Of a stretch of DNA of 64,000 bases, positions 10,347 to 20,000 are shown piece after piece (the stretch's first letter is position 1; the number at the start of each line of letters is the position of its first letter). Origin of the DNA: Sphingobium sp. AS12 (lineage in GTDB: Bacteria > Pseudomonadota > Alphaproteobacteria > Sphingomonadales > Sphingomonadaceae); NCBI RefSeq assembly GCF_019097845.1, contig NZ_JAHRGM010000056.1, forward strand, positions 186,001-250,000. Direction: 5' to 3'. The notes below the pieces were generated by a model that saw only the letters and a list, made by a program, of their open reading frames with translations, was not told the origin of the DNA and searched no databases. The translations under genes and the position numbers were made by a program.

Positions 10347-12532
10347 TCCCCGACCAGGCGACTGAACCTTCAGCCGAGACGGCGGGGCAAGACGACTCGG
10401 GCCTCATTGCCTATGCGACGCTCCTTGCGCTTCACCGCATCGCGGTGGACCCGGCACAGCTGCGTCATAGCCTTGGCCATGACCGCGGCGTAGACGCCGA
10501 CGATCTCAAGCGCATTGCCAAGCGCCAGGACGACGTTCGGGCTAAATCCGTTCGCTCTTCCTATGACAAGCTGCGGCAAACACCCCTTCCCGCACTCGCC
10601 AACGGCCCGTCAGGATGGTTCATCATTGCCCGGATCAGCGACGATGAAGCCCTGATCCAGCCGCCATGCCACAGCTCGGAAGGCGTCCAGCCCCAGATCA
10701 TGAAGGTCGACAGGGCGGCGCTCGAGGCCATGTGGTCGGGCGAACTTCTGCTGGTAACAACCCGTGAAGGCATTGGCGGCGTCACGCGCGCATTCGACGT
10801 TTCCTGGTTCATCCCCCAGATCGTCAAATATCGCCGCCTGATCGGTGAGGTGCTGCTGGTGACGCTCGGCATCAATCTTCTGGGCCTTGCTTCGCCGCTG
10901 TTCTTCCAGAATGTCATCGACAAGGTGCTTGTCCACAATACGCTCGACACGCTCACGATCCTGGTAATCGGCTTTGGCGTCGTCTCGGTGTGGGAAACTC
11001 TTTTCGGGTGGCTGCGCACCCGGCTCTATTCGGAAACCAGCCAGAAAATCGACGTCGAGCTGGGCGCCAAGCTCTTCCGTCACTTGCTTGGCCTTAACCT
11101 GGCGTATTTTGAAGCACGCCGGGTTGGTGACATCGCCATGCGGGTACGACAGCTCGAAACGATCCGCGAGTTCCTTACAAACTCATCGCTGACGGTGCTG
11201 ATCGATCCCCTCTTCACGATCGTCTTCCTTGTGGTGATGTGGTTCTATTCCACGCAGCTCTTCCTGATCTCGATCCTGGCGATCCCTGCCTATGTCGCAG
11301 TCGCTGTTTTCGTCACGGGTCCCCTGCGCGCGCGCATCGAGGAAAAGTTCGAGCGCGCGGCAGCCAACAACGCGCTCCTGATCGAGAGCATCGGCGGAAT
11401 CCAGACGGTCAAGGCCGGCGCTGTCGAACCGCAATGGCAGGATCGTTGGGAACGGCAGCTCGCCGGCTACAGCTTCGCCAGCCAGAAGGTCATCAATCTT
11501 GGCAATACCGGCAGCCAGCTGATCCAGCTCATCTCCAAGATCAATATGGTTCTGATCCTCTATTTTGGCGCCAGGGCGGTGATCGACAAGGACCTGACCG
11601 TAGGCGGCCTCGTCGCTTTCAACATGTTTGCGCAGCGCGTATCGGGCCCGGTGATCCGCATGGCGCAGCTGTGGCAGGATTTTCAACAGGTACGGATCGC
11701 GATCGAGCGCCTGGGCGACGTGCTCAACCAGCCGGTGGAACCTGGTACCGGTAGCCGCGTCGCCCTCCCCTCGCTCAAGGGCGAGGTTAAGTTCGAGGGC
11801 GTCAAGTTCCGCTATGGCCTCGATGGTCCCTGGACACTCGAAGACATCGACCTCACGGTAGCGGCGGGCACCTCGCTAGGCATCGTCGGCTCCTCGGGCT
11901 CGGGCAAGTCGACGCTGACCAAGCTGCTTCAACGCATGTATGTGCCCGCTGCCGGGCGCGTCCTCATCGACGGCGTCGATATTGCCCAGATCGACCCGGC
12001 ATGGTTGCGGCGGCAGATCGGCGTCGTCCTTCAGGAAAATCTGCTGTTCAACCGTTCGATCCGCGAGAATATCGCGCTCGCAAACCCAGCCCTGCCGCTC
12101 GAAAAAGTGATGGCGGCGGCTGAACTGGCTGGCGCCCACGAGTTCATCGTGCGGCTGCCGCAAGGCTACGACACGCCGGTCGAAGAGCGTGGCACCAACC
12201 TGTCCGGCGGCCAACGTCAGCGCCTGGCCATCGCCCGGGCGCTGGTGACTGGGCCGCGCATTCTCATTCTCGACGAGGCGACCAGCGCGCTCGATGCCGA
12301 AAGCGAGGAGATCATCCAGAAAAACCTCAAGGCGATCTCCGCCGGCCGTACGGTGATCATCATCGCGCACCGCCTCTCTGCCGTACGGCAATGCGATAAT
12401 CTTATCTCACTGGAAGCTGGCCATATCGTGGAACGCGGCAATCACGAAGAACTGTTGCGGAATAACGGGCGCTATGCAGATTTGCATCGCCGCCAGAGCG
12501 GTGCCGGTTTCGCACGAGGTGCCGACGTATGA
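10343..12532 (+). CDS. Type I secretion ABC transporter, HlyB-like, with C39-like domain
   Basis: 729 residues. An N-terminal peptidase-C39-like domain (about 15-135) lacks an obvious catalytic Cys at its start, as in HlyB/LapB exporters, where this domain docks RTX substrates instead of cutting them. Then come the ABC exporter membrane domain (about 155-430) and a C-terminal ATPase with Walker A GSSGSGKST (about 516-524), signature LSGGQRQRLAIARAL and Walker B RILILDEATSALD. It would power export of the RTX proteins on either side, working with the channel and adaptor encoded next to it. It overlaps both neighbours by four bases (ATGA). Assignment to the HlyB group is firm; the substrate assignment follows from linkage. 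Confidence 0.95.
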   Translation: MIPDQATEPSAETAGQDDSGLIAYATLLALHRIAVDPAQLRHSLGHDRGVDADDLKRIAKRQDDVRAKSVRSSYDKLRQTPLPALANGPSGWFIIARISDDEALIQPPCHSSEGVQPQIMKVDRAALEAMWSGELLLVTTREGIGGVTRAFDVSWFIPQIVKYRRLIGEVLLVTLGINLLGLASPLFFQNVIDKVLVHNTLDTLTILVIGFGVVSVWETLFGWLRTRLYSETSQKIDVELGAKLFRHLLGLNLAYFEARRVGDIAMRVRQLETIREFLTNSSLTVLIDPLFTIVFLVVMWFYSTQLFLISILAIPAYVAVAVFVTGPLRARIEEKFERAAANNALLIESIGGIQTVKAGAVEPQWQDRWERQLAGYSFASQKVINLGNTGSQLIQLISKINMVLILYFGARAVIDKDLTVGGLVAFNMFAQRVSGPVIRMAQLWQDFQQVRIAIERLGDVLNQPVEPGTGSRVALPSLKGEVKFEGVKFRYGLDGPWTLEDIDLTVAAGTSLGIVGSSGSGKSTLTKLLQRMYVPAAGRVLIDGVDIAQIDPAWLRRQIGVVLQENLLFNRSIRENIALANPALPLEKVMAAAELAGAHEFIVRLPQGYDTPVEERGTNLSGGQRQRLAIARALVTGPRILILDEATSALDAESEEIIQKNLKAISAGRTVIIIAHRLSAVRQCDNLISLEAGHIVERGNHEELLRNNGRYADLHRRQSGAGFARGADV

Positions 12533-13923
12533 GCGCGTGGCGTCACCATTGGGATGTGCTCAAGGAAGCACTTAGGGCGGATCGGGAATGGCGCCGGACC
12601 TTCGTCCCCTCCCGTGAGGCCGATTTTCTTCCTGCCGCGCTCGAGGTTGCCGAACGTCCTGTGTCTCCCACGGCGCGGATGGCCGCCTGGATTCTGACGA
12701 TCGGTCTGCTTCTTACGATCCTGTGGACCGTGTTCGGAAGGATCGACGTCGTCGCTTCTGCGCCGGGCAGCGTGATTCCGACCGGCAACATCAAATTGGT
12801 CCAGTCACCTGGAGCAGGCGTTGTTCGGGCGATCTATGTACGCAACGGCGATTTTGTGCGGCGGGGCCAGGCCTTGCTAGATCTTGACCCAACGCTGGCC
12901 GGTGCCGACCTCGCCTCCGCGCAGAAGGCACTGGCGAGCACCGAACTCGACATCGCCCGCAACCGGGCAATTGCCGACGCTTTATCCGGCAAGGGTTTGC
13001 ATTTCACGGCTCCCAGCGGAACGCGGCCGGAAATCGCGGACACCCAACGACGCCTGATCGCCGCGCAACTTGCTCAAATCGAGGCAAGCACCGCCAGCCT
13101 GGGCGACGCGCGTTCCTCCGCTCTTGCTGACGTGACTGCGGCACGAGCATCCGCAGCCCGCCTTGCCGACACGGTGCCAATACTCGATCGCCAGATCGCC
13201 CGCATGAACCGGTTGGACGCGAGAGGATATGCACCTGGACAGCGCTTGCTGGAACTGGAACGCCAACGGCGATCTGAAGCGGGGGATCGTGAGATCGCCC
13301 TCGCCCAGGTCGACCGAGGCCTGGCCGAGGCGCGAAAGCTCGACCAGCAGCGGCGCGAAGCCCGTGAGCAAGCCAGGCATACGGCACTCACCGACCTTGC
13401 AAAGGCAGAGGCCGACGCAATCCTGCGTCGTGAGGAAGTAACGAAGGCCACCCAGATGAACCGTTTCCAGCGGCTCGTTTCATCGGTTGATGGAACGGTA
13501 CAAAGCCTCGAGGTCCACACTGTGGGCGGCGTTGTAGAAGCCGCCAAGCCGTTGATGACGGTGGTGCCCGCCCGCGGTGGGCTGGAGGTCGAAGTTCGCA
13601 TCCTCAACAAGGACGTCGGCTTCGTGCGGGTCGGGCAGGAAGCGGCGGTGAAGCTCGAGGCATTTCCATTCACGCGTTACGGCACGATCCCTGGCCGTGT
13701 TCGCTCGATCAGCCGCGATGCAGTGCAGGATAAGGACCTCGGCCTGGTCTATATCGCCACCATCGCGTTGGCGCGGAGCTACATAGACACGGACGGTCGG
13801 CGGACCGGGCTGGCCCCGGGTCTTGCCGCAACTGTGGATGTGAAAACTGGGACCCGGCGTATCATCAGCTATCTGCTCAGCCCGCTGCAGACGAGCATAG
13901 CACAGGCCGGCCACGAGAAATGA
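12529..13923 (+). CDS. HlyD-family periplasmic adaptor (membrane fusion protein)
   Basis: 464 residues: a cytoplasmic N-terminus, one membrane helix (about residues 53-72), a lipoyl-like half-motif GSVIPTG, long coiled-coil helices (about 115-310), then a beta-barrel region with the conserved tail motif GLAATVDVKTGTRRI followed by SYLLSPL. HlyD proteins bridge the ABC exporter and the outer-membrane channel. The start overlaps the transporter stop (ATGA). A diverged second copy of the last 67 codons lies 2.1 kb downstream at 15867-16074, evidence of recombination at this spot. Confidence 0.94.
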   Translation: MSAWRHHWDVLKEALRADREWRRTFVPSREADFLPAALEVAERPVSPTARMAAWILTIGLLLTILWTVFGRIDVVASAPGSVIPTGNIKLVQSPGAGVVRAIYVRNGDFVRRGQALLDLDPTLAGADLASAQKALASTELDIARNRAIADALSGKGLHFTAPSGTRPEIADTQRRLIAAQLAQIEASTASLGDARSSALADVTAARASAARLADTVPILDRQIARMNRLDARGYAPGQRLLELERQRRSEAGDREIALAQVDRGLAEARKLDQQRREAREQARHTALTDLAKAEADAILRREEVTKATQMNRFQRLVSSVDGTVQSLEVHTVGGVVEAAKPLMTVVPARGGLEVEVRILNKDVGFVRVGQEAAVKLEAFPFTRYGTIPGRVRSISRDAVQDKDLGLVYIATIALARSYIDTDGRRTGLAPGLAATVDVKTGTRRIISYLLSPLQTSIAQAGHEK

Positions 13924-14316
13924 TGCAAGGAACCGCAGAGATCTACGGCAGAACAGGCGATTGCGAAAGGTCCCGGCTGTGTCGCGCTCAGTAGCATTTT
14001 CTCGGCTCATACCATCCGCAACGTTAAGGTCGGCGGCGACATTCGAGATTACAACCGAAACATCGAGCAATATTTCATATCAGTTTAGCCAGGTCTGGGA
14101 AAAGCCTACCTCAAGCAAGGCGAGAGCGATAAAGTCCATTCTTCAAATTCCTATGAATTCGCAACACTTCTCACCGTTCGTGAATCTAAAACAGACGTTA
14201 TTCTATCAATCACGACGCAAGGTATGCGCACTCTGGAAATCATTCGCTATACAGACGCTAGTGCTTTCCATAACCGCGTGCAGCGGAACCAGCTACATGG
14301 GCATACCCTTACAACC
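13924..14316 (+). pseudogene. Possible decayed reading frame after the HlyD gene
   Basis: Immediately after the HlyD stop the same frame stays open for 54 codons to a TAG (14086-14088), then for another 76 codons to a TGA at 14317. The translation contains plausible protein-like segments (NVKVGGDIRDYNRNIEQ; YEFATLLTVRESKTDVILS) and no start codon is convincing. The second part overlaps, in another frame, the start of the following lipoprotein gene. It may be the remnant of an inserted gene or chance; codon use is only weakly coding-like. Confidence 0.25.
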
Positions 14317-15283
14317 TGATAGCGAATTATCCGCTCTCGCACGCGAAGCGAAAGCGGGTGAAAAGAATGCCCAGTATCAGCTTGGAATGAGGTTCGAGAA
14401 TGGCGACCAAATTCCATCGAATCAGGAAAAAGCGCGGAAACTGTATTTCTTGGCGGCTACCCCCACCGGCGGGTCTCAAATCACCTACGTACCTACAAAC
14501 AATGGCGTGAAGCCTCAGCTTATTAATCGTGGCCCACTCGTGGCGGGGATCGCAGCAGCGAGAGAAAAGCTAATCCAACGTAACGAATGGTCAGGGGATC
14601 GGACTCAAGACATATCACAGCTTGGTTCGAGCTCGGCGAGAGACTTTACTGTGCCCGACGCAGTGGACGCGCACAATCGCCCTCCTCGGAAAGTAGCCGT
14701 CGATATAATTCTAGACGATTTGGTCCGCATTGAACTTTTCTCTGATCGCTGCCTCAGTCGGCAAAAGGGTAATGAACCTAAAGACTATGACGCTTATGCT
14801 CTTGATGGATGGAATTGCCTTCTAGAATCAACGCTACCATCGGGTTGTGGTGAGTATCTCAACCGCCTTCCCGACATCGCACGGTCTGTGCGTTATTTTG
14901 ATAAGTTTGCGCTATTGAGACGAAGACTTAATGCGGTGATTAATAACTGCCAGTCAGCAGGTGCTGATCATTCCTCGAAGTGGCCCGCCAAAATTCATCC
15001 GACATTCCTTGACATTGAGCTCGATGATCTTGGACAGGCAAGCAGAACGCAAAAATCGCTCGTCGCACAGTTTCGCTCGGCCCAATTTGTCCACTCGGAC
15101 GGGCCAATCTTGCCAGGTTACGCATTCGAAACAGCCATGTGTCGCATGTTGACGAATGGCCAAGAAATTCGCGACTCAGTTTTTTGGCTGCTCGCCTGTC
15201 AAAATGATGAGTTTGTTGAACGACAAAGGGCCGCAACCGCAGTAATTGATGAGTTTATCGAAAAAGGGGGTAATAATGACTGA
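14153..15283 (+). CDS. Sel1-repeat lipoprotein A
   Basis: 376 residues from the ATG at 14153; the frame is open further upstream but that part is not protein-like. A basic stretch, a hydrophobic segment and the lipobox LSITAC predict a lipoprotein. A Sel1-like repeat follows (AKAGEKNAQYQLGMRFENG), then about 220 residues of unknown fold with several Cys. The first 110 residues after the Cys match lipoprotein B (16103-16531) in order: Sel1 motif, a GGS..YVP segment and a final AxAREKL-type helix. The DNA is AT-richer (about 50% GC) than the transporter genes. It overlaps the next gene by eight bases. By position it may be an accessory or immunity lipoprotein for a secreted toxin; that is inference. 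The exact start is uncertain. Confidence 0.7.
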   Translation: MNSQHFSPFVNLKQTLFYQSRRKVCALWKSFAIQTLVLSITACSGTSYMGIPLQPDSELSALAREAKAGEKNAQYQLGMRFENGDQIPSNQEKARKLYFLAATPTGGSQITYVPTNNGVKPQLINRGPLVAGIAAAREKLIQRNEWSGDRTQDISQLGSSSARDFTVPDAVDAHNRPPRKVAVDIILDDLVRIELFSDRCLSRQKGNEPKDYDAYALDGWNCLLESTLPSGCGEYLNRLPDIARSVRYFDKFALLRRRLNAVINNCQSAGADHSSKWPAKIHPTFLDIELDDLGQASRTQKSLVAQFRSAQFVHSDGPILPGYAFETAMCRMLTNGQEIRDSVFWLLACQNDEFVERQRAATAVIDEFIEKGGNND

Positions 15284-15863
15284 TCCGACCAGAGCGATTG
15301 AAGCGCCTCGGCCCTCGGGCGTATCGTCGTATATATCGATCGGCACCCCCATTAGCAGCACGCCCCCTGCTCCTCCAACCAATGGACAGCCACTTGTAAA
15401 GGGAAATTTTAAATACGACTTCGATAGGGATGGCTGGGTTCTACGTGAGGACCTAGTAGCAAGGGCCGACTTGCCTGTGCTGATCATGGTTGGGGCGGAC
15501 GACTATTACTTCAACTGCATCGACGGTCTCGTGAGCACCGTGATCGACGGCACAGCCGACCCATTTACGAAGGCCTTTTTCGCAACCGTTGGAACAGCCG
15601 AAACGCCAAAAGACGGATGGGGGCGGCGTCCTGAGCAGTACCGCGATGGGGCCGTTGTTGTCCTTGACTTCCAATATTACCAGATATCCGAAGGCGCCGC
15701 CACGATCCAGGACAGGACCGGCCAACGCCCGATATCGGGGATTGAAGGTATTGATAATGCAATTGCATCCGATAACTTCTGGTGGGGGACTACAAAGATG
15801 CTGATAGCAATACAGTTCATCAAAAATTCAATTAACGGCACCGGTAAGAGTGCGATCAATTAG
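15276..15863 (+). CDS. Hypothetical protein between lipoprotein A and the HlyD remnant
   Basis: 195 residues from the ATG at 15276, which has a GGGGG ribosome-binding stretch seven bases upstream and overlaps the previous stop. There is no signal peptide. The first 35 residues are Pro/Ser-rich, then come an FDRDGW motif and aromatic-rich segments (DDYYFN; DFQYYQ; DNFWWG). I do not recognise a family. Its place, right after a Sel1 lipoprotein and right before the detached HlyD tail, mirrors the place of the giant RTX gene in the second copy of the arrangement. It could be a small secreted protein, an immunity protein or the truncated start of a lost toxin; the sequence does not decide. Confidence 0.6.
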   Translation: MTDPTRAIEAPRPSGVSSYISIGTPISSTPPAPPTNGQPLVKGNFKYDFDRDGWVLREDLVARADLPVLIMVGADDYYFNCIDGLVSTVIDGTADPFTKAFFATVGTAETPKDGWGRRPEQYRDGAVVVLDFQYYQISEGAATIQDRTGQRPISGIEGIDNAIASDNFWWGTTKMLIAIQFIKNSINGTGKSAIN

Positions 15864-15866
15864 TTG

Positions 15867-16074
15867 AGATACTGTGCAGGATAAAGATTTAGGGCTGGTC
15901 TATGTTGCTACCATCACTCTGGAGAAGAACGTTATTAACGCGAACAACTCTCAGTACGCGCCAACCCCTGGTCTGGCAGCAACGGTGGATGTCAAAACCG
16001 GTACTCGAAGAATCATATCGTACCTTTTCAGTCCGCTTCAAAGGAGCATCCAACAGGCAGGGCGAGAGCAGTGA
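15867..16074 (+). pseudogene. Detached second copy of the HlyD C-terminus
   Basis: The translation from VQDKDLGLVY onward repeats the tail of the intact HlyD protein (13718-13923), including GLAATVDVKTGTRRI and a closing QAGREQ against QAGHEK. The DNA is clearly diverged, so it is not a recent duplication. No start codon with a ribosome-binding site and no upstream HlyD sequence are present; homology begins abruptly at about 15867. It is best read as a gene-end remnant left by recombination with a related secretion locus. Confidence 0.85.
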
Positions 16075-16102
16075 GGCTAAGGTTAAGCTTGAGCGAGGTC
16101 GT

Positions 16103-16531
16103 ATGGCATCACAAAACGCGGGCGTGAGACGCCGGCTCGTCGCCGGGATCGCCGCAGCCACAGCCCTTCTGACGCTGCAGGCCTGCGCGAGCAGAGCCAG
16201 CTTCATGAGCGTTCCCCTCGCTGCAGGCCAGACCAATCCTGAATTGCAGCGACTAGCTGCCCGCGCGCGCGCCGGAGACAAGCAGGCGCAACTCGAACTG
16301 GGAATCAGATTCGAGGAAGGGCTAGGTGTAGGGCGCGATATCGAGAAGGCCCGAGACATGTATCGCCTTGCGGCGTCTGACAGCGGTGGGTCTGTGTGGG
16401 TGTATGTCCCACCAATTGGAGATGGAAGCATGGGCCGGGTCATGCAGGCGGACAGAGGCCCGAAAACGCCCGGACTGGCCGAGGCGAAGGCAAGACTCCA
16501 TTTGCTCGAAAGAATTCAGGGAAAGAACTAA
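16103..16531 (+). CDS. Sel1-repeat lipoprotein B
   Basis: 142 residues from the ATG at 16103, with GAGG five bases ahead. The N-terminus has Arg residues, a hydrophobic core and the lipobox LTLQAC, predicting a lipidated periplasmic or outer-membrane protein. One Sel1-like repeat (ARAGDKQAQLELGIRFEEG, then DIEKARDMYRLAA) occupies residues 55-95. It is the shorter paralogue of lipoprotein A and, like it, directly follows an HlyD tail. It ends two bases before the next lipoprotein gene. Sel1 repeats mediate protein-protein contacts; a role in binding the toxin encoded downstream is plausible but unproven. Confidence 0.8.
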   Translation: MASQNAGVRRRLVAGIAAATALLTLQACASRASFMSVPLAAGQTNPELQRLAARARAGDKQAQLELGIRFEEGLGVGRDIEKARDMYRLAASDSGGSVWVYVPPIGDGSMGRVMQADRGPKTPGLAEAKARLHLLERIQGKN

Positions 16532-16532
16532 T

Positions 16533-17051
16533 ATGGCGTTCATTTCCGACAACGCGAACTTCCATACCTACGAGGCGAAACCGCATCGTGGGCGCGTTCC
16601 ATATTATCGACAATTAATGATCGTATCGATTTCGCTGATAGCCATCGCCACTCAAGGATGTTCAATGAACAATAACATGATTGAAGAGCATGAGCGGATA
16701 TGCAAGCAGAACATGAAGGTCATTGTTCATGATAACGATCTGTGGCGTGAATATCGTGCTCAATCCGCCGCTGCGTATCAAAGAGAGATACAGGAAACCC
16801 CTCCAATGACGGGGCGCACCTATTATACGCCTGTTGGAGATTTCGATACATCATTTGGCAAGAATAAATCACATTTTAGGCCGAATGTAGACGACAAGAT
16901 TGTTCGCGATGACATTTTTATTACGAAAGGCGATAAGGTCGTCGCTCAGATTGTTGACTATATATATCAATATCGGTCCATCGATGGACCAACGGGTTTC
17001 AATTGCTTAAAATTTTATAAAGACTTATCTGTTGGGGGTGTTGATCAATGA
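16533..17051 (+). CDS. Small lipoprotein coupled to the RTX lipase gene; candidate immunity or accessory protein
   Basis: 172 residues. A hydrophobic segment beginning LMIVSISLIAIA ends in the lipobox TQGC, so the mature protein would be a lipoprotein of about 127 residues; an internal ATG at 16618 could be the true start, but the one at 16533 has AGGGA about 11 bases upstream. Its stop overlaps the start of the 5024-residue RTX gene (ATGA), tight coupling typical of toxin partners. GC is low (near 42% around 16620). No family is recognised. Periplasmic lipoproteins serve as immunity proteins for some type VI phospholipase effectors, so the pairing with a lipase-domain protein makes this a good immunity candidate. 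That role is inference. Confidence 0.7.
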   Translation: MAFISDNANFHTYEAKPHRGRVPYYRQLMIVSISLIAIATQGCSMNNNMIEEHERICKQNMKVIVHDNDLWREYRAQSAAAYQREIQETPPMTGRTYYTPVGDFDTSFGKNKSHFRPNVDDKIVRDDIFITKGDKVVAQIVDYIYQYRSIDGPTGFNCLKFYKDLSVGGVDQ

Positions 17052-20000
17052 GCGATAATCCGCCCCCAACATTTGCACGTGACTACCTGACATCTGCTCA
17101 AGTCGCAGCTCTAGGCTACATCGCTCCGGCAGTTAATATGTCTTTGAACGATACTGGCCCTGTTCTTGCTTTGAAGATTAAAACAAATCCCGGTGCCAGT
17201 GGGATTTTCACTGAGTCGGAGCTTACCAATTTCACAAACAACTATCGTTTCGTCGGTTCGACGTCGCGCGGACCGGGCGTTGCTGGTGGTGACGCCGTCG
17301 CCTTTCAGAATATCCAAACGGGCACAATTATTGTCGGAGTTGCAGGCGTAAACGATCATTCGTTCGCTTACCAAGAGTTGCCGCAGACGGACATCCAGAC
17401 TGCGCTAACTGGTGGCAACGGCGCGATGTATGCCGACATTCAGACTTTTGTGTTCGGCTTGATGAACCAATATTCTACCGCACGTTTTGACCTAAATGGC
17501 CATTCGGCCGGGGGCCAGATGGTGCAACTTTTGCGTGCCGATGCGTCCTTGCAAGGCTTGAGCTCTCGCATTGTCACATCAAATACCTTTGGCTCTTTTG
17601 GTATCGGCTTCAGTCATCTGTTCCCGAATGGTAATGTTACAGGCTTCTCCGACATTATTACCGAACTTGATCGTATTGAAGATTCTGCCGGTTTTGTTCA
17701 TTTCCGTAATGATAGCGATGGAGTGCCACTGTATTCCGATTCATCGGGCTATAGGCTTGCGGGGCCTGCGGCGAAGTATCTCGATGACGGAATTGATTAC
17801 AGGGATAATTTCGGTTTTGTAACGGCTCATGGGATGGATATTTACATCCGCTCATTGAGGGCAGGTATTAACAATCAGGCGGCAATTATTTCTGACCCAA
17901 CCGCACGGCCAGATGCGATTGCGGCGATAGCGCAACATTTGGCCGTTACCGAAGATGAAGCTGAAGAAATTGTCGTCGAAGCCAAGCGGCAACCAGATGG
18001 ATCGCTCATTGTGGGCACCAGAGCGAATCGGAGGCCGGCATCTCTGACGACCTATCGAGACCCAGAGACCGGGGCGTTTGTGCCAGAAGGTATTGACGTA
18101 ACGATTATTCGCGGAAAGCCCTATTATACGGATCGAGACGGTCAAGAAACGCGCTTCATCATCAAGAAGGATGCTGAAGGGAATAGCTACATCGATGCGG
18201 CAATTTCGGGCAACGATGACATGAACGTCATCCGCCGCTTTTTGCCGGATGGCAGATTGATCGCTACAGATTTCAACGGCCGGACTTTCGTTGGCCTCGA
18301 TTTCGCGAATGCGGGTGGAATAATCGGTTCGCAGCTCGGTTATCGTCTTGCCAACGGCGACGTTCTAACTGGCATCGTTGCATCGGCTGCCTTGAAAACG
18401 CTCGGCGACAATCTGGGAGACTCGCTTGATCGAGCTATTGGCGGCAAGTCCATAGGCGATGCCCTGGAAGGCGGTTTTGAGGCGTTTGGACAAGAGTTTG
18501 TCGCGAATCTCAAGTCGGCAGGCCTTGGCGCGATTTCATCATTCCTGACGGCGGAACTGGTCAACGCAATTGGGCTTGACGGTTTCGCGGGCGAACTTGC
18601 CAACAGTTCGGCCGGTTATGCGGTCGGTCAGATAATTGGCAACATTGCAGGCGGCGAGGCAATATTCGAAGGCCTTGAGTTCGCCGATCTTGGCAATGCT
18701 GTTGGTGGCTTCCTCGGCTCCTATTTAGCATCAAATATCGTGAGTTTTGACACCCTCGGTGGACAATTGGGTTCGGCGGTGGGTGCCGCCCTTGGCGGTA
18801 TCGCTGTTGCTAGTTTGGTTGTCGGCACCGGAGCATCTGCAACGCTGGCGGGCGTACAACTTGGCGCGCTAGCAGGTCCCGTCGGTGCGGCGATTGGTGC
18901 GTTCGTCGGCTTCATTGCTGGTGGCCTTATCGGTTCCCTCTTCGGCGGTACGCCGCGTTCTGGGGCGGATTCTGCCTGGGATTCAGAGCAACAGAAATTT
19001 GTGGTGGCCAATGTATGGTCGAGGAAAGCCGGATCGAAGGATGCAGCCCGCAGCGTGGCGTTTGCGGTTTCCGACACGTTCAACGCCGTGCTGTCGGCGA
19101 CAGGCGGCACATTACTCAACCCGGAGGCCGTGCAGTCGGGCAATTACGGGATGCGCAAGAGCGCCTTCGTCTACAGGCCCTCTTCGACGCGCGACAGCGA
19201 TGCGATCACGCAGAAATTCTCGGGCAAGGATGCGGCGACACGGTTGATCGGCTATGGCGTGTATCAAGGGTTGACCGATCCCGACTTCCAGATCGCCGGA
19301 GGCGATATTTATGTGAAGCGCGCGCTTTACAACTCGTTGGAGATCGGCGGGCCTGATCCGCAAAACTTCGACAGTAGCGTGCTTCTGGGCAATATAACCT
19401 CGGCCCAGCAATATGAGAGCTACCTCGGCAATTCCAGCGTAATCAATGTGTTGGTGGCGGCCGAACCAGACAGCGCCTTTGCGATCGAGACGCTGATCAC
19501 GCTCGCCCGCGCGCAAGAACTAGGGCTGACAAGACGTGCCGCAAGCGATTGGTTCGGCGGATTTGATTTCCTTATCAAGGAAGCCGAGAGCACCGCCGCC
19601 GATGTCGATTTCGGGTTCGATTACGATCCGGCAAGCGGCCAGGTAAGCCGCCAGATTGGCGTCGGCGACTATGTGCTCGGCGACGCGATCGATATCGCGG
19701 GCCAGACCACGATTGAAGCGGATAGCGCCAACAACACGATCGACCTTCGTAACGGCGACCTCGCCGACCAGCGCGGTTTTACAGTCAACAGACATTTCAA
19801 CAACGATATTGCCGCAGGCGGCACGGATTTCACGGTGAAGACCGCAACACTCACGTTCGCTGCGACAACTTTGCGCTCCACGGTGCAAGTCAATGTCACG
19901 GTTGATGCGCTAGCAGAAGCCAGCGAGAATTTCCTCGCATCGCTTTCGAATGCTCCGGGCATGCAGATCATGGGCGGAGCAGCAACTGCAACGATCATTG

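Noticed and set aside
15902..16102. N-terminal extension of lipoprotein B back to 15902
   Set aside because: That stretch overlaps the HlyD-tail remnant in another frame and would put 67 residues before a standard lipoprotein signal peptide.
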